Positions 8,853 to 17,353 of a DNA stretch of 64,000 bases are shown piece by piece. Position 1 is the stretch's first letter; every line of letters begins with the position of its first letter. The stretch is taken from contig NZ_WJBG01000222.1 in assembly GCF_009709555.1 (NCBI RefSeq), positions 33,083 to 97,082 on the forward strand, given 5' to 3'. The position numbers and the translations under genes are program-made. The notes under the pieces are model-generated. The model was given only the letters and a program-made list of their open reading frames with translations, was not told the origin of the DNA and ran no database searches. Source of the stretch: Streptomyces blattellae. Lineage in GTDB: Bacteria > Actinomycetota > Actinomycetes > Streptomycetales > Streptomycetaceae.

Positions 8853-9893
8853 TCACCCGCTCACGGCCCTCGACTCCCCTACGGCCGAGGCGAGTTGCTC
8901 GATGCGCGGAGCGTACCCGGCATGACTGAACCGCTCCTCGTTGGCCCACGGAAAGACCTGGTCCGCCCGGACGGCGGGCAGACTGGCCCAGGTCGCTTCG
9001 GTCTTCCTCAGTTCGTCTGGCTGCAGGTTGCCGTCGCGGTTGTCGACGAGGATCAGGTCGGCGTCGTACGTGTCGGCGTTCTCCCAGGCGAGTTGCTGCC
9101 AGAAACCGCCCTCGGCGGTCTTCGTGGGCGTGACGAACTCGACGCCCAGCGAGGCGTAGTAGCGCAGATCCGCGAAGTCGTCCGGGTTGGCGACGTACAG
9201 GATCTCGCTCGACGCGGACACCGCCATGACCTTCAGGCCGCCACGGCGCGCGCCTGCCGCTCGGCGCAGTCGCTGCGCGGCCGTCTCGAAGCGCTCCTTG
9301 GCGGCCGTGACCTTCGCGGCCCCCGTGTCGGCACCGAGGGAGGCGGCGAGTTCGGTGAAGCGTGCGATGACATGGGTGAGTGAGCTCTTCGTGGTGGTGA
9401 TTCCGACACTGGGGGCGAGCGACTCGATCTCCTCGGCCGACTCCTCGGGGACGTACCAGAGCGCGGGCGGCTCGGCCATCTGGGCGATCAGGAGGTCGGG
9501 CCGCAGTGCGGCGTACCGCTCGACATTGAACTGCGGATAGGTGTTGCCGAGGCTCGTCACCTTGTCCACGTCGAGGTCACCGGCCTGGGGGGCGGGTTCG
9601 CCGTTGCTGAGCTTCGTCGGTCCGAAGACCCCCGCGCACTCGACACCGAGGTCGTGCAGGGCGGCAGCCGCGCCGATGAAGGCGACCAGCCGCTTCGAGG
9701 TGCTGTCGGCCGTGACCGTCCTCCCCCGGTCGTCCTCGAAGCTCCAGCTCCCGCCGCCTGTCCCTTCGGCATCCTCCTCCCCGCCGTCGCCGCACGCCGT
9801 CAGCACGCCGCCCAGAGCGAGCGCGCCAGCCGACACCAGAAGGCCGCGGCGGGACGGAAGGCGCGAAGAGGGGGCGTGACGCGGCGAGTTCAT
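8853..9893 (-). CDS. Iron-siderophore ABC transporter substrate-binding lipoprotein
   Basis: The 346-residue protein is a FecB/FepB-type periplasmic-binding lipoprotein. It has an n-region with SRRGLLVSAGALALGG and a lipobox LTAC, then a Ser/Gly/Glu-rich linker and the two-lobed binding fold (RLVAFIGAAAAL, PDLLIAQMAEPP, DLILVDNRDG). The start at 9893 follows GAAGGAG; an in-frame ATG at 9929 would extend it without a ribosome site. No permease or ATPase genes are adjacent, so it must use components encoded elsewhere. An iron box lies 40 bases upstream, so repression by a DtxR/DmdR protein with iron is expected. The specific siderophore cannot be read from the sequence. Confidence 0.92.
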   Translation of the reverse strand: MNSPRHAPSSRLPSRRGLLVSAGALALGGVLTACGDGGEEDAEGTGGGSWSFEDDRGRTVTADSTSKRLVAFIGAAAALHDLGVECAGVFGPTKLSNGEPAPQAGDLDVDKVTSLGNTYPQFNVERYAALRPDLLIAQMAEPPALWYVPEESAEEIESLAPSVGITTTKSSLTHVIARFTELAASLGADTGAAKVTAAKERFETAAQRLRRAAGARRGGLKVMAVSASSEILYVANPDDFADLRYYASLGVEFVTPTKTAEGGFWQQLAWENADTYDADLILVDNRDGNLQPDELRKTEATWASLPAVRADQVFPWANEERFSHAGYAPRIEQLASAVGESRAVSG

Positions 9894-9932
9894 CGAGGCT
9901 CTCCTTCGGCTCCGACGCCAGTCGATCACCGA

Positions 9933-9950
9933 CTTAGGCTACCCTAAGTC
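9933..9950 (-). promoter_or_regulatory. Iron box (DmdR/IdeR/DtxR-type operator)
   Basis: ACTTAGG and CCTAAGT form a 7-bp inverted repeat around CTAC. This fits the TTAGGnnnnnCCTAA pattern of iron boxes bound by DmdR1/IdeR, and it lies 40 bases upstream of the siderophore-binding lipoprotein start, where it would cover the promoter. Confidence 0.85.
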
Positions 9951-10058
9951 CCCTCTCGGGCAGCCCACCCCTCCAGCGGAACGGGAGGCTTGTTCGATCT
10001 GCCGGATGGCCGGTCGGCCTCCCCACGCATCGAACGCCTCCGGGCCGCCTTGCCCGCG

Positions 10059-10255
10059 GCCGGCCCGCAACCGCTCCAGTTCCGCCCGCTCACCCTCCCG
10101 CAGACGACCGCCGGACGACGGCTCGGCCACCGGCCGGTCCGACGACGGCGACCCGTTACGCCGCGCCCGCGACACCCAGCTGTGCAACGTCCCCCCGTGG
10201 ATGCCCAGATCCTCAGCCACCTCCGGAACCGGCTTCCCGGTGACTGGCCGCGCAG
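10059..10255 (-). pseudogene. IS3-type transposase OrfA remnant
   Basis: An open stretch encodes PVPEVAEDLGIHGGTLHSWV followed by SRARRNG and AELERLR. This reads as the helix-turn-helix and the start of the leucine-zipper region of an IS3-family OrfA. The flanking residues in the same frame are low-complexity and unlike a transposase, no OrfB with a DDE motif follows, and no start codon with a ribosome site fits. It is therefore a decayed fragment. It lies in the 522-base gap between the iron-regulated lipoprotein and the SDR gene; apart from this remnant and the iron box I see nothing functional in that gap. Confidence 0.65.
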
Positions 10256-10415
10256 CCCAGGAACCGCTGGGCCAGCGGCCGTTGAGGGGATCGAGGCGGG
10301 AGGTCGGCGCCAGGGCGTCGAACCCCTCAACCCTCGTCCGTCCGTTGACGTCGATCTGCGGTCCGTCGGCACCCGGTGACAGCCAGCTGGACCGGGTCGA
10401 GGGGTGCATGGCCCT

Positions 10416-11210
10416 TCAGGGGAGGATCGAGTCAACGTAACCGCCGTCGACGCGCAGGGCGCCGCCGGTGGTCGCCGAGGCATGGTCGGAGCTGAGGTAG
10501 ACAACCATGTTGGCGATCTCCTCCGGCTCGATCAGCCGCTGGAGCAGGGACTGTGGCCGGTGCTCCCGCATGAAGGCGCGCTGGGCCTCCTCCCAGGGCA
10601 GGTCGCGGTCGACGAGTCGGTAGACGAAGTCCTCCACGCCTTGCGTGTGGGTGGGGCCCGCGATGACGGAGTTCACCGTGACACCGGTGCCGGCTGCCTG
10701 TTTGGCGAAGCCCCGGCTCACGGCGAGCAGGGCGGTCTTCGACATGCCGTAGTGGATCATCTCGGCGGGGGTGACGATCGCCGAGTCGCTCGCGATGTAC
10801 TGGACGCGCCCCCAGCCGCGTCCGGTCATGCCCGGCAGGAGGAGACGGGTGAGGCGTACGGAGGCCAGGACGTTCACCTCGAAGTAGCGCCGCCACTCCT
10901 CGTCGCTGATCTCCAGGGGGTCGGCGGGCTCGAAGATGCCGAGGTTGTTGACGAGGATGTCCACCTGGGACAGGGCTTCCACGGCCTGCCGGGCGCCCTC
11001 TTCGGTGGTCACGTCGGCGGCCACCGGCACCAGTTCGGCGCCGGGCGCTTCGCTGTTCAACCGGTGCACGGCTCGCTGCACCCGCTCGGCCGAGCGACCG
11101 TTGACGCCGATGCGGGCGCCGGCGCGGGCCAGACCCGTGGCGATCGCGGCGCCGATGCCCTGGGTGGAGCCGGTCACCAGAGCGGTGCGGCCCTTCAGAT
11201 CGATCTGCAT
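10416..11210 (-). CDS. SDR-family oxidoreductase
   Basis: The 264-residue protein is a classical short-chain dehydrogenase/reductase. It has the cofactor motif TGSTQGIG near residue 13, NNLG near 90, a catalytic Ser in IASDSA, and a YxxxK motif (YGMSK). The Arg in VNGRSAE after the second strand suggests NADP(H) preference, which is inference. The start at 11210 follows GGGAG; an upstream in-frame ATG at 11306 has no site. It is monocistronic, next to the transposase remnant. The substrate is unknown. Confidence 0.92.
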   Translation of the reverse strand: MQIDLKGRTALVTGSTQGIGAAIATGLARAGARIGVNGRSAERVQRAVHRLNSEAPGAELVPVAADVTTEEGARQAVEALSQVDILVNNLGIFEPADPLEISDEEWRRYFEVNVLASVRLTRLLLPGMTGRGWGRVQYIASDSAIVTPAEMIHYGMSKTALLAVSRGFAKQAAGTGVTVNSVIAGPTHTQGVEDFVYRLVDRDLPWEEAQRAFMREHRPQSLLQRLIEPEEIANMVVYLSSDHASATTGGALRVDGGYVDSILP

Positions 11211-11675
11211 GCGGTTCTCCCAAGCCTTTCGTGCGGAGATGGACGGAGTACCCGCGGGCGGCTGCGGGGCACCACCAGTCATACAGAAGAGGGTGCGCCG
11301 GGACACCGGTACGCGCCGGGAGGCCAGGGGCGCGAACCAAGGTGCCGGAGTGCGTTAAAGGCGCACGGGAGCGGTGGTCGCTACGCAGGGTTGTCAACAT
11401 ATCGCTCTGGGTAGTGCGAAGTTGACGACGGGAAGCACCCTGGGGAGGGCAGCAGGGATGACGGTGAAGGGTCTGGACACCGCCTGCCGGCCCGTCGTCC
11501 GTCTCTCGGGAGCGCCGTACATACGAGCGCCATACATACGAGCGCCGTACATACGCGTCCGCTGACGCTGTCGTCGTCCCGACCTGTCCCTCTGGCGCCT
11601 CGGCACGTGTGCCTGCGCGGCTCGGCCGAGCCTCCGTATCAGACGTCCCGTCCACCGATCCTGTGGAGATCCCTC
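11211..11675. other. 465-base divergent intergenic region with tandem repeat
   Basis: This gap lies between the divergent SDR and GH65 genes and must hold promoters for both. It contains GTTGTCAAC near 11392 and a GTTGAC about 20 bases later, which are complementary half sites and a possible but unproven operator. It also contains three 15-bp repeats described separately at 11510-11554. No convincing coding region was found: the open frames on both strands are short and run through the repeats. Confidence 0.5.
11510..11554. repeat. Three tandem 15-bp repeats GAGCGCCGTACATAC
   Basis: The unit GAGCGCCGTACATAC occurs three times without spacing; the middle copy differs by one base (CAT instead of CGT). 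The array ends about 120 bases before the GH65 start. Regularly spaced identical units of 1.5 helical turns in a promoter region suggest a cooperative regulator-binding site, but no known regulator can be assigned. Confidence 0.85.
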
Positions 11676-14402
11676 ATGGTGCATGCGCGAAGGCGACCCG
11701 CGTCGCCCTTACGGTCGTCACGCCGCGCCCGGCTGACGATTCCTGTCCTCATCGGCACGCTCCTGTCCACCGCCTCACTCGCCGACGCCGCACCCTCGGC
11801 GAGACCGGCGGCCCAACTCTGCCCCGACAAGGGGCACTCGGCGCCCTCCGACTGGGCGCTCACGTCCACCGATCCGTCGAACGACCACCACGCCTACGCG
11901 GCCAACGGCTATCTCGGGCAGAGCCTGCCGCCCGCGGGCACCGGATACTCCGTCTCGCAGCGGGACACCGGCTGGCCCCTCAAGACGCCCCGCTACGACG
12001 GGGCGTTCGTGGCCGGCCTCTACGCGCACAACGCGCAGACCGCCGACGACCGCCACGTCATCGCGGCACTCCCGACCTGGTCAGGGCTGACCGTCACCGT
12101 CGGGCGGGAGACCTTCGGCCCGTCGACCCCGGCCGACCGGATCTCGGACTACCGGCAGACCGTCTTCCTGCGCTGCGGCCTGGTGCGCACGTCACTGACC
12201 TGGACCGCCACGGACGGCCGGGCCACCGACCTGGTCTACGACGTCGTCGCCGACCGCAAGTACCGTCACGTCGGCGCCGTACGGCTGTCCGTCACCCCGC
12301 GCTGGAGCGGCACCGCGAGCGTCACCGACCTCATCGACGGCCGGGGAGCGCGGCGGATCTCGGCCACCGGGGACGAGCCCGACGGGTCCGCCGACGACCG
12401 GATCGCCGTGGCGTTCCGGACCGACGGCACCGGCGTGGACGGGGCGGTGGTGTCGACGCTGCGCCCGGACGAGGGCGTTCCGGTGCGTGGCCGGTCCCGT
12501 GGCGGCGAAGGGCTGACGGCGCACCAGTCGGCGATGATGCCGGTGCGCGACGGGCGTACGCACGCGTTCACCAAGTTCGTCGGCGTCGATACCGGGCTGA
12601 CCTCCCGCCGGCCCGCGCAGAGCGCCGCAGAGGAGTCGGCGCGGGCCGCGGACCGTGGCTGGGAGCGGCTGCTGGGACGACACGTCGCCGAGTGGGAGCA
12701 GCTGTGGAGCGGCGACATCGAGGTGAACGGCCGCCCCGAGTTGCAGAGATGGCTGCGCTCCAGTCTGTACGGGCTGCTGGCCAACTCCCGGGCCGGGTCG
12801 CCGGACAGCATCGCCCCGGCCGGTCTGACCAGTGACGACTACGCGGGCCTGAAGTTCTGGGACGCCGAGACCTGGATGTTCCCGGGCCTGCTGGCCTTCC
12901 GGCCCGAACTCGCCCGGTCGGTCCTGGAGTACCGCTACCGCACGATGCCGGCCGCCCGGCAGAACGCCGTAGGGCTGGGGCGGCGCGGCCTGTTCTTCCC
13001 GTGGACGAGCGCCGACAAGGGGGACCTCACGTCGGAGTGCCACAGCGTGGAGCCGGATCACTGCCGCACCCAGATCCACCTCCAGGCCGACATCGCCCTC
13101 GCGGCCTGGCAGTTCTACCAGCAGACCGGCGACAGGCAGTGGCTGCGCGAGCGGGGCTGGCCCCTGCTCAAGGGCATCGCCGAGTTCTGGGAGAGCCGCG
13201 TGACCCGCAACGGCGACGGCAGCTACTCCATCAGGAACGTCTCCGGGCCCGACGAGTACAGCAACTACAAGAACGACGCCGTCTACACCAACGCGGCTGC
13301 CGCCACCGCGCTGCGCAATGCCAACGCGGCCGCCGGCGTCCTGGGCGAGCACGCACCGGACAGTTGGACGGCCATCGCCGACCGGTTGCGGATCCTGTAC
13401 GACAACGAGTCGAAGGTCTTCCGGCAGTTCGACGGCTACCAGGGCGACCCGATCAAACAGGCCGACGCCGTCCTGCTGATCTACCCGCTCGAATGGCCCA
13501 TGTCCGAGGAGGCGGCCGCCAACACCCTCGACTACTACGCCGCCCGCTCCGACCCGGACGGCCCGGCCATGACGGACTCGGTGCACGCGGTGGACGCGGC
13601 GGCCATCGGCAAGCCCGGTTGCGTCGCCCACACCTATCTGATGCGGTCCATCCGACCCTTCGTACGGGGGCCGTTCGCGCTGTTCTCCGAGGCGCGCGGG
13701 GAGCGGGCGGCCGGCGCCGGTGATCCGCACGCGGGGTTCCCCGCCGAGGACTTCCTGACCGGGAAGGGCGGCTTCGTGCAGGTCTTCACCCATGGGCTCA
13801 CCGGACTGCGCACCCGCTCGGGCAAGGTGCACCTGGACCCGACGCTCCCTCCGCAGCTGTCGGAGGGCGTCACGCTCAAGGGCCTGCGCGCGCACGGCAG
13901 GACGTACGAGGTGGCCATCGGCCCCGAGGAGACGCGGGTGCGGCTGATCCAGGGGGAAGCGTTCGAACTTCAGACCCCGCAGGGCACGCAGGTCGTCAGC
14001 TCCGCGGCGCCCGCGGTCGTCAAGACCCGCCGCCCCGACCTGGAGCCGACGGACAACGTGGCCCGCTGCCGGCCGGCCGAGGCAACCTCGGAGCAGCCCG
14101 GCCTGTACGCGGGCGCTGCCGTGGACGGGGACGGGACGACGTTCTGGTCGCCCGAGGCGGCCGAGGCGCACCTGACCGTCGACCTCGGGCAGACGGAGCG
14201 CGTCTCCAAGGTCTCGGTGGCGTGGTCCGACGTCCGGCCGGCCTCGCACCGGCTGCTCGCCTCCGTCGACGGCGAGAGGTGGCGCGAGGTGACGCCCGGG
14301 GTCACCGCCCGCTTCGTGCGGGCGGAGGTGCGGGCGACGGACCCCGGTGATGACGGGAAGCGGCCGGGAATCAAGGAATTGAGGGTCGTTCAGGAGCCTT
14401 AA
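11676..14402 (+). CDS. Secreted GH65 family glycoside hydrolase with C-terminal discoidin domain
   Basis: The 908-residue protein has an Arg-rich signal peptide ending near ADA-APS (residue 39), a GH65 N-terminal beta-sandwich, an (alpha/alpha)6 barrel, and a C-terminal F5/8 type C domain from about residue 793 (DNVARCRPAEATSE, then VDLGQTERVSKVSVAW). The proposed general acid is Glu527 in SGPDEYSN, the position of the catalytic Glu in acid trehalases and GH65 phosphorylases. A secreted hydrolase such as an acid-trehalase or glucosyl-hydroxylysine-glucosidase type is more likely than a phosphorylase because it is exported. The start at 11676 follows TGGAGAT. It is monocistronic and ends in a strong terminator. 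Confidence 0.88.
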   Translation: MVHARRRPASPLRSSRRARLTIPVLIGTLLSTASLADAAPSARPAAQLCPDKGHSAPSDWALTSTDPSNDHHAYAANGYLGQSLPPAGTGYSVSQRDTGWPLKTPRYDGAFVAGLYAHNAQTADDRHVIAALPTWSGLTVTVGRETFGPSTPADRISDYRQTVFLRCGLVRTSLTWTATDGRATDLVYDVVADRKYRHVGAVRLSVTPRWSGTASVTDLIDGRGARRISATGDEPDGSADDRIAVAFRTDGTGVDGAVVSTLRPDEGVPVRGRSRGGEGLTAHQSAMMPVRDGRTHAFTKFVGVDTGLTSRRPAQSAAEESARAADRGWERLLGRHVAEWEQLWSGDIEVNGRPELQRWLRSSLYGLLANSRAGSPDSIAPAGLTSDDYAGLKFWDAETWMFPGLLAFRPELARSVLEYRYRTMPAARQNAVGLGRRGLFFPWTSADKGDLTSECHSVEPDHCRTQIHLQADIALAAWQFYQQTGDRQWLRERGWPLLKGIAEFWESRVTRNGDGSYSIRNVSGPDEYSNYKNDAVYTNAAAATALRNANAAAGVLGEHAPDSWTAIADRLRILYDNESKVFRQFDGYQGDPIKQADAVLLIYPLEWPMSEEAAANTLDYYAARSDPDGPAMTDSVHAVDAAAIGKPGCVAHTYLMRSIRPFVRGPFALFSEARGERAAGAGDPHAGFPAEDFLTGKGGFVQVFTHGLTGLRTRSGKVHLDPTLPPQLSEGVTLKGLRAHGRTYEVAIGPEETRVRLIQGEAFELQTPQGTQVVSSAAPAVVKTRRPDLEPTDNVARCRPAEATSEQPGLYAGAAVDGDGTTFWSPEAAEAHLTVDLGQTERVSKVSVAWSDVRPASHRLLASVDGERWREVTPGVTARFVRAEVRATDPGDDGKRPGIKELRVVQEP

Positions 14403-14433
14403 TTCCACGGACCAGTCACAAAAGGATCAGCCA

Positions 14434-14483
14434 GGAAAGGGCTGTGCACCCCGGTTTTCGAACCGGGGTGCACAGCCCTTTCC
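14434..14483 (+). terminator. Perfect 23-bp stem terminator with TTCG loop
   Basis: A 23-bp perfectly paired stem (arms 14434-14456 and 14461-14483) closes on a TTCG tetraloop, 31 bases after the GH65 stop. The symmetry and the flanking A-rich and T-rich bases suggest it works in both directions. It insulates the GH65 gene from the sugar-oxidase operon. Confidence 0.93.
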
Positions 14484-14740
14484 ATTTCCCCGCTTTCATC
14501 GCCCGCGCGGGAGCATGCGACAGCGCACGGAATGCATCCCCCGGCGCACGGAATTCACGCCTCGGGGCAGGCAAAACCTTGTCGTCTCATAACACAAGTA
14601 ACCCGTTCAGGGGAATCCTGGAATCCACTATTTACGGAATACACGGCCGCCCGCTCAATGGAGTAGCCCCCCTTTTTTTCCGACAGAACGACTTCCTGGT
14701 CAAGACCGGCAATACGGCCTGAGAAAAGAGAGGCAGCATC
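14484..14740 (+). promoter_or_regulatory. Leader region of the sugar-oxidase operon
   Basis: This 257-base stretch between the terminator and the oxidase start is less GC-rich than its surroundings, with an AT-rich part around 14580-14640 (CATAACACAAG, CACTATTTACGG) and a run of seven T near 14674. It must contain the promoter. No riboswitch fold or clear operator was recognised. The ribosome site is AGAGAGG before the ATG at 14741. A short open frame (14444-14722) starts inside the terminator stem and is not credible. Confidence 0.5.
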
Positions 14741-16408
14741 ATGAGCAAGTACGACGTCGACGTTCTCATCGTGGGAAGCGGTCCGGTCGGGGCCACGTTC
14801 GCGCGGAAGCTGGTGGACGCGGGACACCATGTCCTGATGATCGACGCCGGTGCGCAACTCTCCGGGAACTACGGAGAGCACCTCAAGAACAGCTTCCTGT
14901 ACCAGAAGAACGTGGACCTGTTCGCGTCGGTCATCCGCGGGCATCTGCATCCGCTGTCCATCGCGATGGACGACTCCCCCGTGGTCACCCTCGACCCGTC
15001 CTCCTTCTCGTACAACCCCGAGGAATGGCCGGGGTTCGTCCTCAACAACCAGAACCCCGAGCAGAAGAAGCGCGACAACCTCGGCGCGTCCGCGGCCACG
15101 TACGCCGTCGGCGGCATGGCGACCCACTGGACCTGCGCCGTGCCGGAGTTCCACGCCACCCTGGAACGCACCTACAACGGCGAGGCCTACCCCATCGAAG
15201 CGACCGCGATGGACAAGCTCTACAAGGAGGCGGCCGGGCTCCTGCACAGGTCCGAGACGGTCTTCGCCTCCTCGGCACGCCACCTCCTGGTCCGTGAGGT
15301 GCTGCACCGCACCAACTTCACCGACGTGCGGGAACTGCCGCTCGCGGTCAGCGCGCGGCCCGACCAGGCGAAGTCCGACGCCGTGCACTGGAGCGCCGCG
15401 GACACCGTGCTCGGCCCGCTCGCCGACCCGCGCCACACGCCCACGCAGGGGTCGTTCCGGCTGCTGGCCGAGCACCAATGCACGAGGCTGGAGCTCACCG
15501 ACGAGGGCAACGGCCAGCAGCGCGTGACCGGGGTGAAGGTCCGCAACCTCCGGGACCTGAACGAGAAGGTGACGATCAACGCCGAGGTGTACGTCGTCGC
15601 CTGCAACCCGGTGCTGACCCCACAACTGCTGTTCGCCTCGGGCCTGCAGAGCGAGTCGCTCGGCCGCTACCTGACCGAGCAGCCGATGGCGTTCTGCCAG
15701 ACCGTGCTCAAGCAGTCGATCCTTGACGACGTCGTGAACCTGCTGGAGAAGTACCCCGACGCCAGGACGCGGGTGAAGGAGTACATCGAGAAGCAGAAGC
15801 AGAAGCAGGAGGAGAAGACCCCGGGCGCGGACCCCGTGCCGTTCCCGAAGGGCGAACTGGAGCCGAACCTGTGGATCCCGGCCGTGCCGGGGCAGCCCTG
15901 GCACTGTCAGATCCACCGCGACGCCTTCAGCTACGGCGAGGTGCCGCCCAACATCGACAGCCGGCTCATCGTCGACCTGAGGTGGTTCGGGATGTCCCGG
16001 CCGCGTCGCAGCAACCGAGTGACCTTCAGTAACCACATCAAGGACACCTTCGGCATGCCCCAGCCGACGTTCCACTTCGGGCTCACCAAGGAGGAGCGGG
16101 CCGACTGCGGCAAGATGATGGACCACATGATGCGGGTCGCCGCCCAGCTCGGCGGCTTCATGCCCGGATCCGAGCCGCAGTTCCTCACCCCGGGCCTGCC
16201 GCTGCACATCGCGGGCACCACGCGGATGGGCAAGAACGAGAAGACAAGCGTCGTCGACCCCGACTCGCAGGTGTGGAAGGTCAGGAACCTCTTCCTCGGC
16301 GGCAACGGCCTGCACCCGTTCGGCAACGCCGCCAACCCCACGCTGACCAGCGTCGCCATGGCGCTGCAGTCGGTCGAGAAGATCAAGACCATCCTGCCGA
16401 GCTCCTGA
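14741..16408 (+). CDS. GMC-type pyranose/glycoside oxidase (FAD)
   Basis: The 555-residue flavoprotein is a GMC oxidoreductase of the pyranose-oxidase branch. Residues 8-27 hold the FAD motif VGSGPVGATFA. His129 in MATHWTC matches the His that binds FAD covalently in fungal pyranose 2-oxidase. His489 in LHIAGTTRMG and Asn532 in ANPTLTS match the catalytic His/Asn pair, and their spacing is similar. There is no signal peptide. Bacterial relatives include true pyranose 2-oxidases and glycoside 3-oxidases that act on C- or O-glycosides, so regiochemistry is open. A Lys/Gln-rich insert (about residues 349-358) is unusual. It is the first gene of a three-gene operon with an IolE-like and an AUDH-like protein. 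Confidence 0.9.
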   Translation: MSKYDVDVLIVGSGPVGATFARKLVDAGHHVLMIDAGAQLSGNYGEHLKNSFLYQKNVDLFASVIRGHLHPLSIAMDDSPVVTLDPSSFSYNPEEWPGFVLNNQNPEQKKRDNLGASAATYAVGGMATHWTCAVPEFHATLERTYNGEAYPIEATAMDKLYKEAAGLLHRSETVFASSARHLLVREVLHRTNFTDVRELPLAVSARPDQAKSDAVHWSAADTVLGPLADPRHTPTQGSFRLLAEHQCTRLELTDEGNGQQRVTGVKVRNLRDLNEKVTINAEVYVVACNPVLTPQLLFASGLQSESLGRYLTEQPMAFCQTVLKQSILDDVVNLLEKYPDARTRVKEYIEKQKQKQEEKTPGADPVPFPKGELEPNLWIPAVPGQPWHCQIHRDAFSYGEVPPNIDSRLIVDLRWFGMSRPRRSNRVTFSNHIKDTFGMPQPTFHFGLTKEERADCGKMMDHMMRVAAQLGGFMPGSEPQFLTPGLPLHIAGTTRMGKNEKTSVVDPDSQVWKVRNLFLGGNGLHPFGNAANPTLTSVAMALQSVEKIKTILPSS

Positions 16409-16429
16409 AGGCGTCGAGGAGGGACGACC

Positions 16430-17353
16430 ATGACACCGATCAGGCTGGCCGAGACGCACCTCGGCATCACACCGACCTGCTGGACCAACGACGACTTCCC
16501 GCTGCTGGGCGACGACATCCCCTTCGAGCAGTGCGTCAGCGAGATCAAGCTGGCGGGCTTCGAAGGGTGCAGCATCGGCCACAAGTTCCCCACCGACGTG
16601 GACGCGCTGAACGCGGCGCTCGCGCTTCGTGAACTCAGCGTCACCGAGCCGTGGGTGAGCACGTTCTTCACCGTGCCCGGCATGCGCAGGCGGACGATCG
16701 CGGCCTTCGAGGAGCGGATGGACTTCCTCGACGCGATCAAGGGCACGGTGAGGACCCGGAGCATCGGGGTGGCCGAGTTCGGCAACTCCATCCACCTCAT
16801 GCCCATCAGCCTCAGCGACTCCAAGCCCGTGTTCACCGAGGACCACTGGAAGGCGCTGACCGAAGGGCTCGACGAGATCGGCAGGCTCGCCGAGGAGCGG
16901 GACTTCCAGCTGGTCTACCACCCGCACATGGGCACCGGGGTGCAGACCCAGGCCGAGGTGGACACGCTCATGCGGCGCACCAACGCCGAGTACGTCCATC
17001 TGCTGCTGGACACAGGCCACCTGTACTGGGCCGGCGGCGACCCGGTGGCGGTGATCAACGCGCATGCCGACCGTATCCGGCACGTGCACCTGAAGAACAT
17101 CCGCACCGCGGTGCGCGACAGGCCCGCGCTGGCCTCGGCCAGCTTCGAGGAATTCGTCAGGGCGGGCATCTTCACGGTCCCCGGCGACCGGACCGGCGCA
17201 GTTCCCTTCCACGCCGTCCTGACCGCCCTGGAGTCCAAGCAGTTCAAGGGCTGGCTGGTCGTCGAGGCCGAGCAGGACCCGCACGGCCCGCGACCACCGC
17301 TGTACTACGCCAAGCTGGCCCGCGAGTACCTGAAGAAGGAGCTGGGGCGGTGA
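16430..17353 (+). CDS. Sugar phosphate isomerase/epimerase-family TIM barrel, IolE-like
   Basis: The 307-residue protein is an AP-endonuclease-2-type TIM barrel. It looks closest to inosose dehydratase (IolE): near the start TCWTNDD-FPLLGDD, then GFEGCSIGHKFP, later LLLDTGHL-YWAGGDP and HVHLKNIR, and near the end FTVPGD and VVEAEQDP. Divalent-metal ligands are expected among Glu/Asp/His in these motifs. IolE dehydrates a keto-inositol; the barrel subunits of 3-keto-glycoside C-deglycosidases have the same fold. In this operon a role in elimination or isomerisation of an oxidised sugar is plausible. GAGGAGGGA precedes the ATG by six bases, and the stop overlaps the next start (GTGA). Confidence 0.9.
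   Translation: MTPIRLAETHLGITPTCWTNDDFPLLGDDIPFEQCVSEIKLAGFEGCSIGHKFPTDVDALNAALALRELSVTEPWVSTFFTVPGMRRRTIAAFEERMDFLDAIKGTVRTRSIGVAEFGNSIHLMPISLSDSKPVFTEDHWKALTEGLDEIGRLAEERDFQLVYHPHMGTGVQTQAEVDTLMRRTNAEYVHLLLDTGHLYWAGGDPVAVINAHADRIRHVHLKNIRTAVRDRPALASASFEEFVRAGIFTVPGDRTGAVPFHAVLTALESKQFKGWLVVEAEQDPHGPRPPLYYAKLAREYLKKELGR

Noticed and set aside
11392..11426. Operator from GTTGTCAAC and GTTGAC half sites
   Set aside because: Six-base complementary words 20 bases apart are expected by chance in a region of this size; no regulator gene is adjacent to support it.
12192..14408. Long open frame antisense to the GH65 gene
   Set aside because: It is a shadow of high third-position GC; it lacks a ribosome site, its translation is Arg/Gly/Val/Asp-rich without domains, and the plus-strand frame has clear GH65 motifs.
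14444..14722. Possible small gene before the oxidase
   Set aside because: Its start lies inside the terminator stem and it has no ribosome site or family resemblance.
14555..17284. 909-codon open frame antisense to the sugar-oxidase operon
   Set aside because: Crosses two well-supported genes, has low-complexity Leu runs and no recognised domain.
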